Part shown: positions 34,788 to 46,902 of the stretch, piece by piece
How the letters are laid out: each line of letters begins with the position of its first letter
Numbering within the stretch: the first letter of the stretch is position 1
Assembly (NCBI RefSeq): GCF_033118175.1
Contig: NC_083701.1
Location: forward strand, 54,139,001-54,203,000
Direction of reading: 5' to 3'
DNA: 64,000 nucleotides
Source: Dama dama
Lineage: Eukaryota > Chordata > Mammalia > Artiodactyla > Cervidae
Made by a program: the position numbers and the translations under genes
Notes under the pieces: generated by a model
What the model saw: only the letters and a program-made list of their open reading frames with translations
Told to the model about the DNA's origin: nothing
Database searches by the model: none

Positions 34788-34931
34788 GAGCTTCCCTGGT
34801 TGCTTAGATTTTAAAAAATTTGCCTGCAATGTGGGAGACCTGGGTTCGATCCCTGAGTTGGGAAGATCCCCTGGAGAATCAACCCATTCCAGTATTCTGG
34901 CTTGGAGAATTCCATGGACAGAGGAGCCTGG
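34788..34931 (+). mobile_element. Bov-tA SINE, 3'-truncated
   Basis: Head 'gagcttccctggttgcttag' and 'gggttcgatccctgagttgg', ending abruptly after 'cagaggagcctgg'. The distal body is missing. Another Bov-tA in the same orientation lies 75 bases downstream. Confidence 0.88.
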
Positions 34932-35006
34932 ATTTGAATAGATAGGGAGATGGGACGAGGATAACGTTTCTTTTGCCTGTCTTTTTTGTGAACGTAAGAA
35001 TGGGAA

Positions 35007-35205
35007 TGGGCTTCCCTTGTAGCTCAGTTGGTAAAGAATCTGCCTGCAATGTGGGAGGCCTGGGTTCGATCCCTGGGTTGGGAAGATCCCCTGGAGAAGG
35101 GAAAGGTTTCCCACTCCAGTATTCTGTCCTGGAGAATTCCACAGACATGTATAGTCCATGGGGGTCACAAAGAGTTGGACATGACTGAGTGACTTGCACT
35201 TCACT
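35007..35205 (+). mobile_element. Bov-tA SINE
   Basis: 'gggcttcccttgtagctcag', 'gggttcgatccctgggttgg', 'gttggacatgactgagtgac'. A short deletion removes part of the 'cagaggagcctgg' segment. Confidence 0.92.
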
Positions 35206-36655
35206 CTGTGAACAGAGGCCTCTATTGGATCTGAGACTATCAGTTTTCAGGTCAAGGTGATTTTCCTGGAGAAGAGTAAGAGGGTCAATTTAGATGCTGC
35301 TAAAATATCCTCCAATAATATGAAAACGGCCTCTCTGCTTCAGGCATGGTATAGCTGTAGAACTATTCCTATGGCTCTTATTTAAAAGGATAAGGTAAGT
35401 AGATGATCCTGGACTGAAGCCCAGGTTTCTTACTCCAGAAACCATGTTCTTAGCCATGATAGCTGTAGGACCTAACATTGTATCAGTTATACTGAAGATG
35501 TTTATAGGATTAATGGAGGAATGGGTCCATGAATGAATAGAAACAAAAATTAGGTAAATGAATTCAGTGAGATTCTCTTGCAAAGGAAAAAAAAAAAAAA
35601 ACAAAGATTTTGGCTTTGGTGAAAATTTAAACACATAAAGCAAAACGACTCACAAAGGACCCTATACAAGTAAAGAGTTGCTACAAAGCTTCTAGGAAAC
35701 ATGCTGGGTAGCTGGATTTATTCTCAAGGAAGGGTCTCATAGCATTCAGAGGGAGGGAGAGAAAAAGATACAGTCAGACAGACAGACAGAGAAACAGTGA
35801 GACAGAGCCCTGGTTTTTCACTTAATTCAGGAATTCAGGACCTGGTGTATCTGACCTGCGATCAGAGGAGGATCCTTTAGCTGACATAGTCCAGCCAGCT
35901 CTGACCAGATACTTTGCCTTCTGCACAGCTGCTTGGCTTGAGTGTTGAACCAGTAAAAGCTTTGGGGGTTGTAGCAACACAGGATAGTTCACTATAGATC
36001 ATCATATAGAGTTACATCACTGTACCCTCTCCAGTTAATGACAGCCTTGGCCAGAGATCATATTAGACACCAGTCATCAGGTATGACATTGCTGCAGCCA
36101 GACTACAAAGTGGCAGGGAGAGACTCTGAAAAAGGGCAAGAGGGTAATTGCATCTCTTCTAAGGAGAGCTTCAGGCACTCATCCAAGTAAAGGTTAAGAC
36201 AAGTGAATGCTGCAGTCAGAGCAGAAGCAAGCCACAAGCATTTGCTGCCTCTCACACTCTTGCCAATGAATGCATTCTGTCGAAACCACACTCTGAATGG
36301 ACTTGCTAATAATCATCTAGCTCTGCTATTGGCAACTCATCTCCTAAGATAGAATCTGTGACCATCAAGGCCCATGAGACCCAGCATTGCTTCTCTCGCG
36401 CACTGGGCTTTTCATCCCACATTGCAAATCCCAAGACACTAGCTTGAGCCTTGTTCTGCTTTGTCTAAGCTTTTTGGGGGTACCACTTGGCATCAACAGA
36501 TCTATTATGGGGTCTGAATGTCAGTGTGTTCTTCTAATTAGTGCTTTGCATCAGGTGTATTTGATGATCAAGTCATATCAAATCACTCTTGTTATAAGTC
36601 AAATATATATAATGGTTCAATTTAATGTATTTATTATATCACATTTTTTTGACCG
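35206..36655. other. Intergenic DNA, nothing recognised
   Basis: A purine-rich patch with GACA units lies at 35750-35810. No gene. The open frames (35290-35643 and 36103-36291, minus) have no identifiable domain. Confidence 0.45.
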
Positions 36656-36872
36656 TATGTGTGTATGCGCTAAGTCACTTCAGTCGTGTCTGACTCTTTG
36701 TGACCCCATGGACTATGGTCTGTCTGGTTCCTCTGTCCATGCGATTCTCTAAGCAAGAATACTGGAGTGGGTTGCCATGCCCTGCTCCAGGGGAATCTTC
36801 CCGACCCAGGATCATACCCTCGTCTCTTGTGTCTCCTGCATTGGCAGGTAGGTTCTTTACCACTAGCACCAA
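36656..36872 (-). mobile_element. Bov-tA SINE
   Basis: 'cgtgtctgactctttgtgac', 'caagaatactggagtgggtt', 'aggttctttaccactagc'. Reverse-complement, nearly full length. Confidence 0.9.
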
Positions 36873-37002
36873 TATGTATATGTTTGGAATAGTATCCATG
36901 ACTCTGTTAACAATTCCACCCTCTGAGTGCATAGGTCAAAGTAAACGTAAGATGGGAAAAGGGTATTTGTATTTTTTACTCTCTTAATTTGGTTTTCCTC
37001 CA

Positions 37003-37290
37003 TTCAGTTCAGTTCAGTTGCTCAGTCATGTCCAGCTCTTTACAACCCCATGAACCACAGCACACTAGGCCTCCCTGTTCATCACCAACTCTTGGAGTCC
37101 ACCCAGATCCATGTCCATTGAATCGGTGATGCCATCCGACCATCTCAGCCTCTGTCATCCCCTTCTCCTCCCAACTTCAATCTTTCCCAGCATCAGAGTC
37201 TTTTCAAATGAGTCAGCTCTTAGCATCAGGTGGCCAAAGTATTGGAGTTTCAACTTCAACATCAGTCCTACCAATGAACATTCCTCCATT
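37003..37290 (-). mobile_element. BovB 3'-end fragment
   Basis: Starts with CAGTT units (antisense tail) and runs through 'tcaatctttcccagcatcag' to 'cctaccaatgaacattc'. A strongly 5'-truncated BovB of about 290 bases. Confidence 0.9.
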
Positions 37291-37793
37291 ACCAAGGTGA
37301 TTACATATCTTTTCATAAGCTTATTGGCCATTTGCATTTCCTGTTTTGTGAACTGTCTTTACATGTGTCAGTCCCCTGATGCAAGTCAAGAGAGTTAGGC
37401 CTGGTGGGTGGAGTTTTCCTAATACTCGCCTTCATGGAAGATGTAAATACAATGGATCCTGCATGTAGGCAGAGAGCTCAGTTTGCTTGTTCACTTACTG
37501 GTTTTCTGCATCCCCTTTGTTTCTGCTATGCATTTAAAAGTATAGTTGTTCTGTTTTTACTTTGTGGTGTTTTTTCTTTTAATAAAAGGATTATTATGGT
37601 AATTTCCAAACTATTCCTGGAACTGGAAATTTTCTATTTACTTAATTTACTTTTGTGTTATTAGAAAATTCTTATAGAATTCACTAAATGATATATTCTA
37701 GCTACTGATAAGACTGTAGCTGTATAACTGTTTGAAAGATATCCTGCTTTTAAAATGTCATTTTTAAATGCTCAGAGGAACAAAAAAGAATTT
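37291..37793. other. Intergenic DNA, nothing recognised
   Basis: AT-rich; no gene or assignable repeat. Confidence 0.5.
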
Positions 37794-38005
37794 AACTTCT
37801 GGTGGCTCAGACAGTAAAGAATCTGCCTGCAATGAAGGAGACTCAGGTTAGATCCCTGGGTCAGGAAGATCTGGAGAAGGAAATGGCAACCCACTCTAGT
37901 ATTCTTGCCTGGGAAATCCCATGGACAGAGGAACCTGGTGGGCTATAGTCCATGGGTTCACAAAGAGCTGGACATGACTGAGTGACTAACACTTTCACTT
38001 TCTTT
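37794..38005 (+). mobile_element. Bov-tA SINE
   Basis: 'ctggtggctcagacagtaaa', 'aggttagatccctgggtcag', 'ctggacatgactgagtgact'. Head slightly truncated at its 5' end. Confidence 0.9.
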
Positions 38006-40189
38006 CTTGATAACACGAGAAAAAAGCACAATTCAATAGAAAAGTGAAATACACAGAGTTCAATACATAAATGATTCAGTACTAAGCCAGTAGTGGTATA
38101 GACTCCAGAGTAAATTGCAAAGCATTTACTAAGGTGAAATTGCTCCTGATTTGATAAGGGAAAAATAAAAGGCTTGACCAAGGAAGTCATAGGAAAATTG
38201 AGCACATTAATGTACTGTTAATTCTGGCACCAATAGGCTCATTTTCTCTGTAACAACCACATAAAATCTAAAAGTACATACATGGCTGCTTCTTGAAGGC
38301 AATAAAAGCAATTTATTGATTTAAAAACATAGAAGCAATTTATAGCAGCAAGCACTTAAATCAACTTTGTTAAGGTCTCTTCTCTGATAAAAGTAATTAA
38401 TTAATTCACCCCATATGTAAGCATATGAATACCCTTAAAAAGACAGCAAAAGAACATATCTTCAGAATATTATAATTTTGGAAAATCAATCACCATATTA
38501 TTTTTTGTCACTATGAATTGTGTGTTTTGAGGTAAATATTGATGTATACAATCTGTGGAACACTTATAGTAATACAAAGAGAATATTATATACTTCTTTC
38601 AAAGGGATTTCACTAAATTAAGGCTACATATTTCTTATCTTTAAGTTATCCATGTCAAGAATGATCCTCACCATTTAGCCTGAGTAATCCTAATCAGGCA
38701 TCACTGTCTCTTACTGCCAGCAGTAAGAACTACCTAGCTACTTAAATGCTGAGTTTGTAGACCCCAAATTAGAAAATGAAAGAACAGTCTATAATCTTAA
38801 TGCTCCTTTGGGTATAATCACCAACTTTTAAGGAAACAAAAATGATTTATGGAATTACCGAGGTCTGTGGTCAAAGCAGAGGTCTGCTGGGAATAATGAG
38901 CAGGGTTGGTGCTATAAGCTTGGAACTTCTGCTTTACCAGATAAAAGAAACATTTCCCCAATTTAGTATCATTTTCAGAGTTCCTGCAACATGTCCCAAC
39001 CCAGTCATTTTTAACATAATTACAAGGAGATGTTAGGTGTAGCCTTATGAAGAAAAATTGACTTTATTTCATGCAGTGGTCTCACTCTGTTCCTCTAAAT
39101 TTGCAGACATGTATCTTAGATTGTAAGGAATGAACATGTTGATTTGATAAGGTTCAGGTCCTTGTTCAAACAAAAACACTGATGTTAAATATCTCAAGAA
39201 TATATTGGAACAGATTCAGTCACTTCCATCTATTTTTAAGTCAGAAAGGGAAACAAAGAGATGAAGTGATTTCCCATGTGCTATTTCTACTAAAACATAC
39301 AGGTGAGGAGGACCCAAGAATTCTGTAAATGCAAGCACTTTATATCATATATTAAAAGAGCTCCCCAATTTCTGATCATGGTAAAATTTAATTTCTATAT
39401 TCTCCAGTAGATTCATGTTCCCAAGTTCTGGAATGTTGTCTTCCATTTTGTTGAAAGTGGATAAACCCAAGTGCTTTGGAAATTTAATAAAATCATAAAG
39501 TAAATAACTTTAAAATTTCAGAAACAAATTCAAATTCTTTCAATTATACCTTACTTTCTTATCACACAGTATTTTGTTGTTGATTTTAAGTGACTAGAAT
39601 ATGATCCTAGGACCCCTTTTAAGTACTAACTGAATGACAAACACCAAAAAAAAAAAAAAACAAAACCAAAAAAACAACTTTTTATTCCCTCTTATTCCTA
39701 TATTCTTCAGTTCCTAATAATATGCATTTTCCTGTCCTTTTTTCTCTTTTTATCTGTTCATACTTTTCTCTAAACCTTAAGTTCACTTTAATTTGATAAT
39801 AAATTTATGTTGCTATTGATATTCAATCAGTAACTTCCACTCTGACCTTAATTCATACATGAGTTTTATAAAAATATAGTACCTATTTTTTGTGTGTATT
39901 TCCTGTCTTAAATAAATTTATTTGTTGTTTATTTGCTAATAAAGCAAATCAGTAACATAATTCAAAATGATTTCTTAAACTTCTGTTAAAAAGCAAACCC
40001 TGAGGGTATAGAATGCAAAAGTGAGATTTTTTTTTTTAATTGAAGTTTAATACAGAAATCTTAGTTAGGCTTGGAACCTTGAGAAATAAAATCAGTGATG
40101 CCAGCTAACTATTTTATTATAGTATAAAATGTCCTCTTTAGAATTAATTTTGAAAGACATATTTTAAAGTGGGACTTAAACCTTATTTT
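38006..40189. other. Intergenic DNA, nothing recognised
   Basis: About 2.2 kb without a gene or an assignable repeat. A-rich runs at 39644-39660 and 40028-40038. Confidence 0.45.
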
Positions 40190-40440
40190 CTTCAGCTATA
40201 TTTTTTTAATTATTATTTTTAATAATTCTTATCAGAGTACAGTCAACTTACCATGTTGTGTTAGTTTCAGGTAGGTATATGTATATATATACACATATAT
40301 CCACTCTTTTTTTAGATTCTTTTCCCATATAGACCACTGCAGAATAATTGAGTAGAGCTCCCTGTACTATACTACAGTCAGACCGTGTTAGTTATCTATT
40401 TTATCTATAGTAGCATATATTTTACAGTATCCCTACTCTT
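40190..40440 (-). mobile_element. L1 3'-UTR-like fragment, antisense
   Basis: 'agtcaacttaccatgttgtg', 'ttagtttcaggtaggtatat', 'agattcttttcccatataga' and 'gagctccctgtactatac' match a 3' region common to cetartiodactyl L1 copies, in antisense. Confidence 0.6.
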
Positions 40441-40446
40441 TGACTG

Positions 40447-40730
40447 ATAGCTGATTTCTCATTAGAAACAATGGCTCCCAAAAGGCAATGAATATCTTTA
40501 AAATTCTGAAGGAAAAATATATTGTTAACCTGTAAGTCTATAGCCAATGAAAATATGCTCCAGAAATAAAACTCAATAAAAACATTTTCAAACAGACAAA
40601 AATAGAAGTTTTAATCTCCAACCATCCTGCACTACAAGGAATGTTGAAGGAAGTTCTGGCAGAAGGAAAATGATATCAGAGGAAGCCTGATCAGAAAAGA
40701 AAAGCATAATAAAGGATAATTATATAGGTT
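40447..40730 (+). mobile_element. Old L1 fragment, sense
   Basis: 'ctgatagctgatttctcatt', 'gaaacaatggctcccaaaag', 'acaaggaatgttgaaggaag' follow the order seen just upstream of the L1 3' end. Diverged and non-coding. Its orientation is opposite to the preceding fragment. Confidence 0.6.
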
Positions 40731-40917
40731 GTATTAGTTTTCTATTCTATGTAATATCACAGATGTTTGCAGCTCAAAACAGTGCACATTTGTTATTTCA
40801 CAGTTTCTCTGGGTTAGGCATCCAGGTACAGTTTAACTGCATTGTCTGCTCAGGGTCTCACAAGGCAGCAAACAAGGTGTCAGCCAAGCTGCTTTCTCTT
40901 TTGGTAACTTAGAAAAC

Positions 40918-41785
40918 CTATGACTAATGTAGACAGTATATTAAAAAGCAAAGATATCACTTTGCCGACAAAAGTCCATATAGTCAAAGCTATGCAGAAG
41001 ACTCTTGAGAGTCCCTTGGACTGCAAGGAGATCCAACCAGTCCATCCTAAAGGAGATCAGTCCTGGGTGTTCATTGGAAGGACTGATGCTGAAGCTGAAA
41101 CTCCAATCCTTTGGCCACCTGATGTGAATAACTGACTCATTTGAAAAGACCCTGATTCTGGGAATGATTGAAGGCGGGAGGAGAAGGGAATGACAGAGGA
41201 TGAGAAGGCTGGATGGCATCACCAACTCGATGGACATGAGTTTAGGTAAACTCCGGGAGTTTGTGATGGACAGAGAGGCCTGGCATGCTGCAATTCATGG
41301 GGTCACAAAGAGTCAGACACAACTGGGCAACTGAACTGACTGACTGATGGTTTTTCCAGTAGTCATGTACAGATGTGAGAGTTGGACCATAAAGAAGGCT
41401 GAGAACCAAAGAATTGATGCTTTCGAACTGTGGTGCTGGAGAAAACTCTTAAGAGTCCCCTGGAGAGCAAGGAGATCAAACCAGTCAATCCTAAGGGAAA
41501 TCAACCCTGAATATTCATTGGGAGGACTAATGCTTAAGTTGAAGCTCCAATACTTTGGCCACCCGATGGGAAGAGTCAACCATTGGAAACGATCCTGATG
41601 CTAAAAAAGATTAAAAGCAGAAGGAGAAGGGGGCAACAGAGGATGAGATGGTTGGATGGCATCATCAACTCAATGGTCATGAGTTTGAGCAAACTCCAGG
41701 AGATGGTGAAGGGCAGGGAAGTCTGAAGTGCTGCAATCCATGGGGTTGCAAAGCATCTGACATGACTGAGCAACAACAAATTTGA
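40918..41785 (+). mobile_element. BovB LINE 3' part, interrupted by another BovB
   Basis: The outer element runs 40918-40994 ('tatgactaatgtagacagta' to 'gtcaaagctatg') and resumes at 41347 with 'atggtttttccagtagtcat', continuing the same BovB coordinate, to the tail at about 41780 ('gacatgactgagcaacaaca'). It encodes only degraded RT C-terminal peptides such as 'ELWCWRKLLRVPW'. Confidence 0.88.
40995..41346 (+). mobile_element. BovB 3' end nested in BovB
   Basis: Begins in the middle of BovB ('cagaagactcttgagagtcc') and ends in the BovB tail ('aactgaactgactgactg'). It is flanked by ATG on both sides (40992-40994 and 41347-41349), a minimal target duplication or microhomology. The outer element continues without loss across it. 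Confidence 0.85.
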
Positions 41786-42170
41786 CTGGGGAGGAATATG
41801 CTTCCAGGATCACTCAGGGTGCTAGCAGAATTCATTTCCCTGAGGTTGTAAGACTGAGAGCCCTGGTTTCCTGCTGGTCACAGTTCTGAGAGGCTACCAG
41901 AAGTTTTTAGAGGCAGCTTGCAGTTAATTGCTACATGGCCAGTAACTTCATAACCACCAAAGGAGTCTCTAGAATAAATCTGCTAACAAGACAGAGTCTC
42001 ATACAATGTAATCACGGGTGTGACATCCTATCATATTTGCCATATTCTGTTGGTTAGAAGCAGGTCAGAGTTTCTGCCCACTCTAAAGTAGAGGAGATTA
42101 TACAAGGGCATGTAGACCCAGACACAGGAATCATGGTGGTGGGCACCCCAGGGCCTGTCTACCACATAGG

Positions 42171-43450
42171 TAAATATAAAAGATGTTTTTATTATCTGTA
42201 ATATATTTTAAAAGTAATTTTAAAAACTGCTCACAGTTTAAAACAAAAATAATCACTATATAATGGAATTTTAGCATTTGTAGAAGCAAAACACATGTCA
42301 ACAAGAGCAAAAGAGCAGTAAAGGATAAAATTAATTTTGTGCTTTTCAGTTTTTTTATAGTGCTCATGAGGTCGATCATTTGATGGTAAATTGTGATAGG
42401 TTAAAGATGCATAATATACTCTCTAGAAAACTTGTTCTTAATATATTATCCTAGAACTTGTTAGAAATATAAATTCTAAGCTCCTATCTCCTACTTTTTA
42501 AATAAAATACCCTGAAATTGGTACTAGTAATATGTGTTTTAATATTCTCTCCAGACAAATTTCATGACTCTAAAGTTAGAGAACACACACACACAAAATA
42601 ATGCAATGAGGTACAGCTACAAACATAGCTCAGTAGAGGAGATAAGGTAGACTAACAAAATATGCTTGATAAGCACGAATGAACGCAATAATAGAGAAAG
42701 GGAGGAACAAAGAGCAGATGGAACATGTTCCATGATGAAAAACTCATACATAAATTAAAAGCAATATAAAACAGAATAGATATGTCTGAAAATTGAAGTG
42801 CTGATATAAATAAAGCTTTGGAGTAACCTCACTTCTGAAAATGTAGATGAAAAAGACAAAGAGATTAGAACAGTCAGAATAAAGCTGATAGCTGTCATAA
42901 GCAATGTTTCCAGTAAGCATAACTAGTGCCCCTGAAGCACGGAACACTACAAATGAAAGAAAAAAAAAAAGAAAATCCCCCCAAATGAAGCAACACCTGA
43001 AATTGACATTCACAGGGCACATTGGTTCCAGTTAAATTTGATTCCAAACATTTAGCACTAAGGATAGCAGGAAAAGTTGAAGGCAGATTTTCAGCATCAA
43101 GGCATATCATGAAGTTATGTAATTTTAGGCATCCACACACAATAACAAAAATGTCCATGGGAGAAAAATTAGGCTAGCATCAATTTCTGTAAACAAACTC
43201 AATGCTAGAAACAATGAGGCTATATTCATTAAGTTCTGAAGGCAAGAGCCTAAGAATATTATACACAGTTTACATGTTTTTCAAGTAGAAGCAGACATTC
43301 TCAAGTAAGAAAGAAAAGAATTCAGAAAATATAATGCCTTTAAGTCCTTCTTGAAAAAAATATTTGACTACAAACTCTAGCAAATTAAGAAACGAATCAA
43401 AATGTTTAAGAAAATTTGAGAAACAAAGAATCTTAGAATGCTTAACATAA
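42171..43450 (+). other. Intergenic DNA with probable old L1 sense remnants
   Basis: Between 43200 and 43350, phrases such as 'taagttctgaaggcaagagc' and 'aagtagaagcagacattctc' parallel an old L1 sense region. No gene is supported; the hydrophobic minus-strand frames at 42131-43158 look like antisense A-rich L1 artefacts. Confidence 0.35.
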
Positions 43451-43667
43451 ACTGAAGCTACTTAACACAAACTGCAACATGCCAGGGATTGGAGAAGGAT
43501 GTGTTAAAGGTATGACTGTGTGCTACCAAAAGGCAAATTGAGGTTGTAGACCCAATAAATCTGTGCTGACATTAAGAATTCTGCCCTTCAGCTGTCCAGT
43601 TATAGGATTTTCATGACAAGTGCAAGAGAAATACAGAAGAAAATAAAATTGTTGTACTGACAAGAGA

Positions 43668-43885
43668 ATTCCCCAGGTGACTCAGTGATAAAGAATCCGC
43701 CTGCCAAAGCAGGAAACCCAGGAGATGAGGGTTTGATCCCTGGGTCAGGAAGATCTCTTGGAGGTGGAAATGGCAACTCACTCCAGTTTTCTTGCCTGGG
43801 AAATCCCATGGATTGGGAGCCTGGTTGGCTGCAATCCATGGGGTCGCAGAGTCGGACATGACTGAGTGACCGAGCACAAATGCCC
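43668..43885 (+). mobile_element. Bov-tA SINE
   Basis: 'ttccccaggtgactcagtga', 'gatgagggtttgatccctgg', 'ggtcgcagagtcggacatga'. Full length. Confidence 0.92.
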
Positions 43886-44276
43886 ACACTGACAAGAAAG
43901 ATGCTGTATCTAACTAAGTCCAATAAGGAAGAAGCAAATCCATGAGGTAGTGAGGGACTGAAAGAAAGGGAGAGGTTTAAGATGCTTGGGAAAGTGAAGG
44001 AACAGTTGGAATGGGTATAAAAGAGTGAACATGGTGAAAGACTATAAGGTTATGTGCAGAAATTAATACATCTGAGTGGACAGAAATTGTTATATAAGGT
44101 TCCAGAGAGTATTAAATTGAACTGAGACCATGTAAGTAGGTTGGTAAAGTGGTTTGTGGGTGCATAGTTGGAATAAAAGGCAGTAAAAGAACCCTGAGAC
44201 TAGTATATTAGGTCATTCACACGAAAGCAGATGTTTAGATTTAAGAGGCTGTATCACTGGCCTTTGAGAAAGGCTG
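43886..44276. other. Intergenic DNA, nothing recognised
   Basis: No gene or assignable repeat. Confidence 0.5.
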
Positions 44277-44500
44277 TGTGAGTGTGCTGAGTTGCTTCAG
44301 TCATGTCTGACTCTTTGAGATCCTGTGGACTCTAGCCCGTCAAGGCTCCTCTGACCACAGGATTATCCAGGCAAGAATACTGGAGTGGGTTGCCATGCCC
44401 TCCTCCAGAGGATCTTCCTGACCCAGGGATCAATCCCACATCTCTTAAGTCTCTTGCATTGGCAGGTGGGTTCTTTACAACAGTGCCACCTGGGAAACCC
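44277..44500 (-). mobile_element. Bov-tA SINE
   Basis: 'gtgctgagttgcttcagtca' at the tail side, 'ggcaagaatactggagtggg' in the body, 'cagtgccacctgggaaaccc' at the head. Full length. Confidence 0.92.
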
Positions 44501-44534
44501 AAAATTTCCCTTCATTTCTTTATTCTACAAATTG

Positions 44535-44765
44535 CCTGAGAACTATTCTGTGCTAGGTGTCCTTCACAGGCTATAGTTGGATAACAGAATTACTCTCAAC
44601 AACTGTATGAAGTAAGTACAGCTGTCACCCCCTAGTTTAGAGATAAAGAAACTGAGGCACCGAGAAGTTAAGGAATTTAAGTAAGGCCTTTCAGCTGGCA
44701 AGTAATGGAATCAGGATTCAAACCCAGAAAGTTCAGCTTCAGAATCAGTGCTTCTTTAGCACTGA
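44535..44765 (+). repeat. MIR SINE
   Basis: 'tctgtgctaggtgtccttca', 'agagataaagaaactgaggc', 'gaatcaggattcaaacccag'. Classic MIR core and 3' block, relatively well preserved. Confidence 0.85.
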
Positions 44766-45039
44766 TACTTTGTCTTGTATTGTCCCATCCTCTGTATCAC
44801 TGGAAAATGAAGGGTTATTTACATTTGCACCTAAAGAAGCTTAGTCATTCTTTCATCCATTCACCCAACAACAGCATTAACTGACTGCCCAGGCACTGTT
44901 CTGTGTTTTGGGTGTGGTTGTGAACACAACAAACAAGAGCCTGCAGCCCTGGAGCTTCTTTCTCGCCTAATACATGAAGTTTTCTAACAGCATCTGGTAA
45001 GGCAAGATTTTCCTCTTTCCTCTTACTTTTCAAAAATTT

Positions 45040-45510
45040 CCTGGCTGTTTTTACATGTTTCTTTATTCCAATTAATTTTAAAATCACTTTGTATGTTCTC
45101 CAAAATCCTGTTGGGACTTTGATTCACAGTATATCATGTATAGACATGAATTTAGGGAAAATAAGCATATTTACAGTGTTTATTTCCCAGCAAAGTATTT
45201 CATTCAATTTAGTTGTTTTTGTTGTTGTTTTACTATACCTCATAGAAATATTTTTGTTTTGTTTTTTATTTTTAAAGTTTGGTTCTGAACATTTTGTGTT
45301 ATATTTATTGTTTTTTGTTGCTGTTATAAAGGAAAACTTTTTTCCCACTAAAATTTCTAACCAGTTATTGTCAGTATATAGTAAAACTACTGATTTCTAC
45401 ATATAAATTTTGTAACTAATGACCTGCTGAATTCTCTAGTTTCTAGTAGTTTTGAGTATACTTTTGTGTTTTCTAAATATATAATCATGCCATTGTTTTG
45501 CTTCAGGACA
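45040..45510 (-). mobile_element. Old L1 (L1M) fragment, antisense
   Basis: 'ccaattaattttaaaatcac', 'cctgttgggactttgattca', 'gacctgctgaattctctag', 'tatataatcatgccattg' follow the order of antisense L1 ORF2. Heavily decayed. The open frame at 45089-45406 lies within it and is not a gene. Confidence 0.65.
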
Positions 45511-45740
45511 GAAAGAAAGTGTGACAGAGTCAGGATTCAAATTTATATCTCCTGATTGCAAGTTCTATGCCATTTCTACAGTGTTGCAAATTGTATTTGG
45601 GAGTATATGAACTAGCTTGCATGTGCATGGTATGGTCCAGGAAACATTGATCCTGGGCCCCTCCCTAAAAATATCTTCTCCTCTGTGCTGCCTGTCATGA
45701 AGCCTAAACTGTTTCAACCCTAAACAATCATTCCTCTGGG

Positions 45741-46048
45741 TCTTCTTTTTGGCTGTGCTGGGTCTGCTTTGTCCTTCTTTGGCTTTCTCTAGTTGCGGTG
45801 AGCAGAGGCTACTCTCTAGTTGCAGTGTGTGGGCTTCTCCTTGCAGTGGCTTCTCTTGTTTCGGCACACGGGTTCTAGGTGTGTGCGCTCAGTAGCTGGG
45901 CTCACAGGCTCTAGAGCGCAAGCTCAGTAGTTGTGGCTCATGGGCTTAGCTGCTTTGAGGCATGTGGGACCTTCCTGGACCAGGAATTGAACCCATGTAC
46001 CCTGCATTGGCAGGTGGATTCTTTATCACTGAGCCACCAGGGATGCCC
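45741..46048 (-). mobile_element. CHR-type tRNA-Glu SINE, antisense
   Basis: Antisense body 'ctttctctagttgcggtgag' and 'cttctcttgtttcggcacac', then the tRNA-like head 'ggaattgaacccatgtaccc' and 'gagccaccagggatgcccc'. Second CHR-type copy of the window. Confidence 0.85.
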
Positions 46049-46281
46049 CCTACCTTTCCTTTTAAGGCAAGATAAACTTTGCCTGCTTTTCAAAATTTTG
46101 CCTAATTCTCACTTCTGAACTCAGTCTTTCAAAGGTAGAGAGTATAAATGTGCAATTACTAATCCAGCACCAGTTCTACAATATTGTGACCACTTTCTCC
46201 CTTAATAACAACTGGAGACCAGTCACGGTCTACATCTGTATGCAGATCAGGGCCAACTTCTACAAAATACAAGTTTTAGTG

Positions 46282-46321
<40 letters not shown>

Positions 46322-46506
46322 GGAACACAGACACATTCCTTAATGTATTATCTCTGGCTACTTTTACCCTGTAACAGTTCAGTTGAGTAGTTGCAGTAGA
46401 AACAATAATGCCTCACAAACCTAAAATATTTACCCTGTGGTTCTTTACCAAAAAACTTGCTGACCTCCGAGATATACCATTGTTCAGTCTGCACAAGAAG
46501 TTAGGC
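46049..46506. other. Intergenic DNA with (AT)n run
   Basis: A pure AT microsatellite lies at about 46285-46318. No gene otherwise. Confidence 0.6.
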
Positions 46507-46627
46507 AAGTAGTCACTGTGTGTGTGTGTTAGTCGTTCAGTCATGTCTGACTTTTTGTGATCCCATGGACTGTAGCCCATCAGGCTCCTCTCTCCATGGA
46601 ATTCTCCAGCCAAGAAAAGTAGTCACT
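46507..46627 (-). mobile_element. Short Bov-tA fragment with target-site duplication
   Basis: About 99 bases of Bov-tA (46518-46616), including a GT tail on the left and ending in 'tctccagccaagaa'. It is flanked by a perfect 11-base duplication 'aagtagtcact' (46507-46517 and 46617-46627). The insertion therefore arrived already truncated, lacking the tRNA head, instead of decaying in place. Confidence 0.9.
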
Positions 46628-46902
46628 ACAATTGAACAAATGAAGAAAGAGGCCAAGGAGTCTAAGCTCATATCTCCTGTGAGTACTTATTCTAGGCAAT
46701 TACAGGCAGGTTCCTGACCTCACATGCAACCTCTTTCCATTACAGTAAACATACATTTTGGCCATTTTGCTTCAGTTGTTGTTACTATTTTTGTTTGCAA
46801 CTTTGTCTTAGCTAGTTTTGTTTCTTCTGGATAGGGTAAAAATTTTGGTTCCTTCTGCTGAGGTGGCTAAACTCTCTGGCCTAAAAATACCCAAGAAATC
46901 TG

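Larger units (their letters stand above)
40736..42170 (-). mobile_element. MLT1-type LTR, split by BovB insertions
   Basis: The left part (40736-40917) shows 'tgtattagttttctattct', 'ttgttatttcacagtttctc' and 'ctgctcagggtctcacaagg', the antisense MLT1 3' half. The right part (41786-42170) resumes with 'tttgactggggaggaatatg' and ends 'gcctgtctaccacatagg'. The intervening 868 bases are BovB. Diverged ERVL-MaLR LTR; outer limits approximate. Confidence 0.55.
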
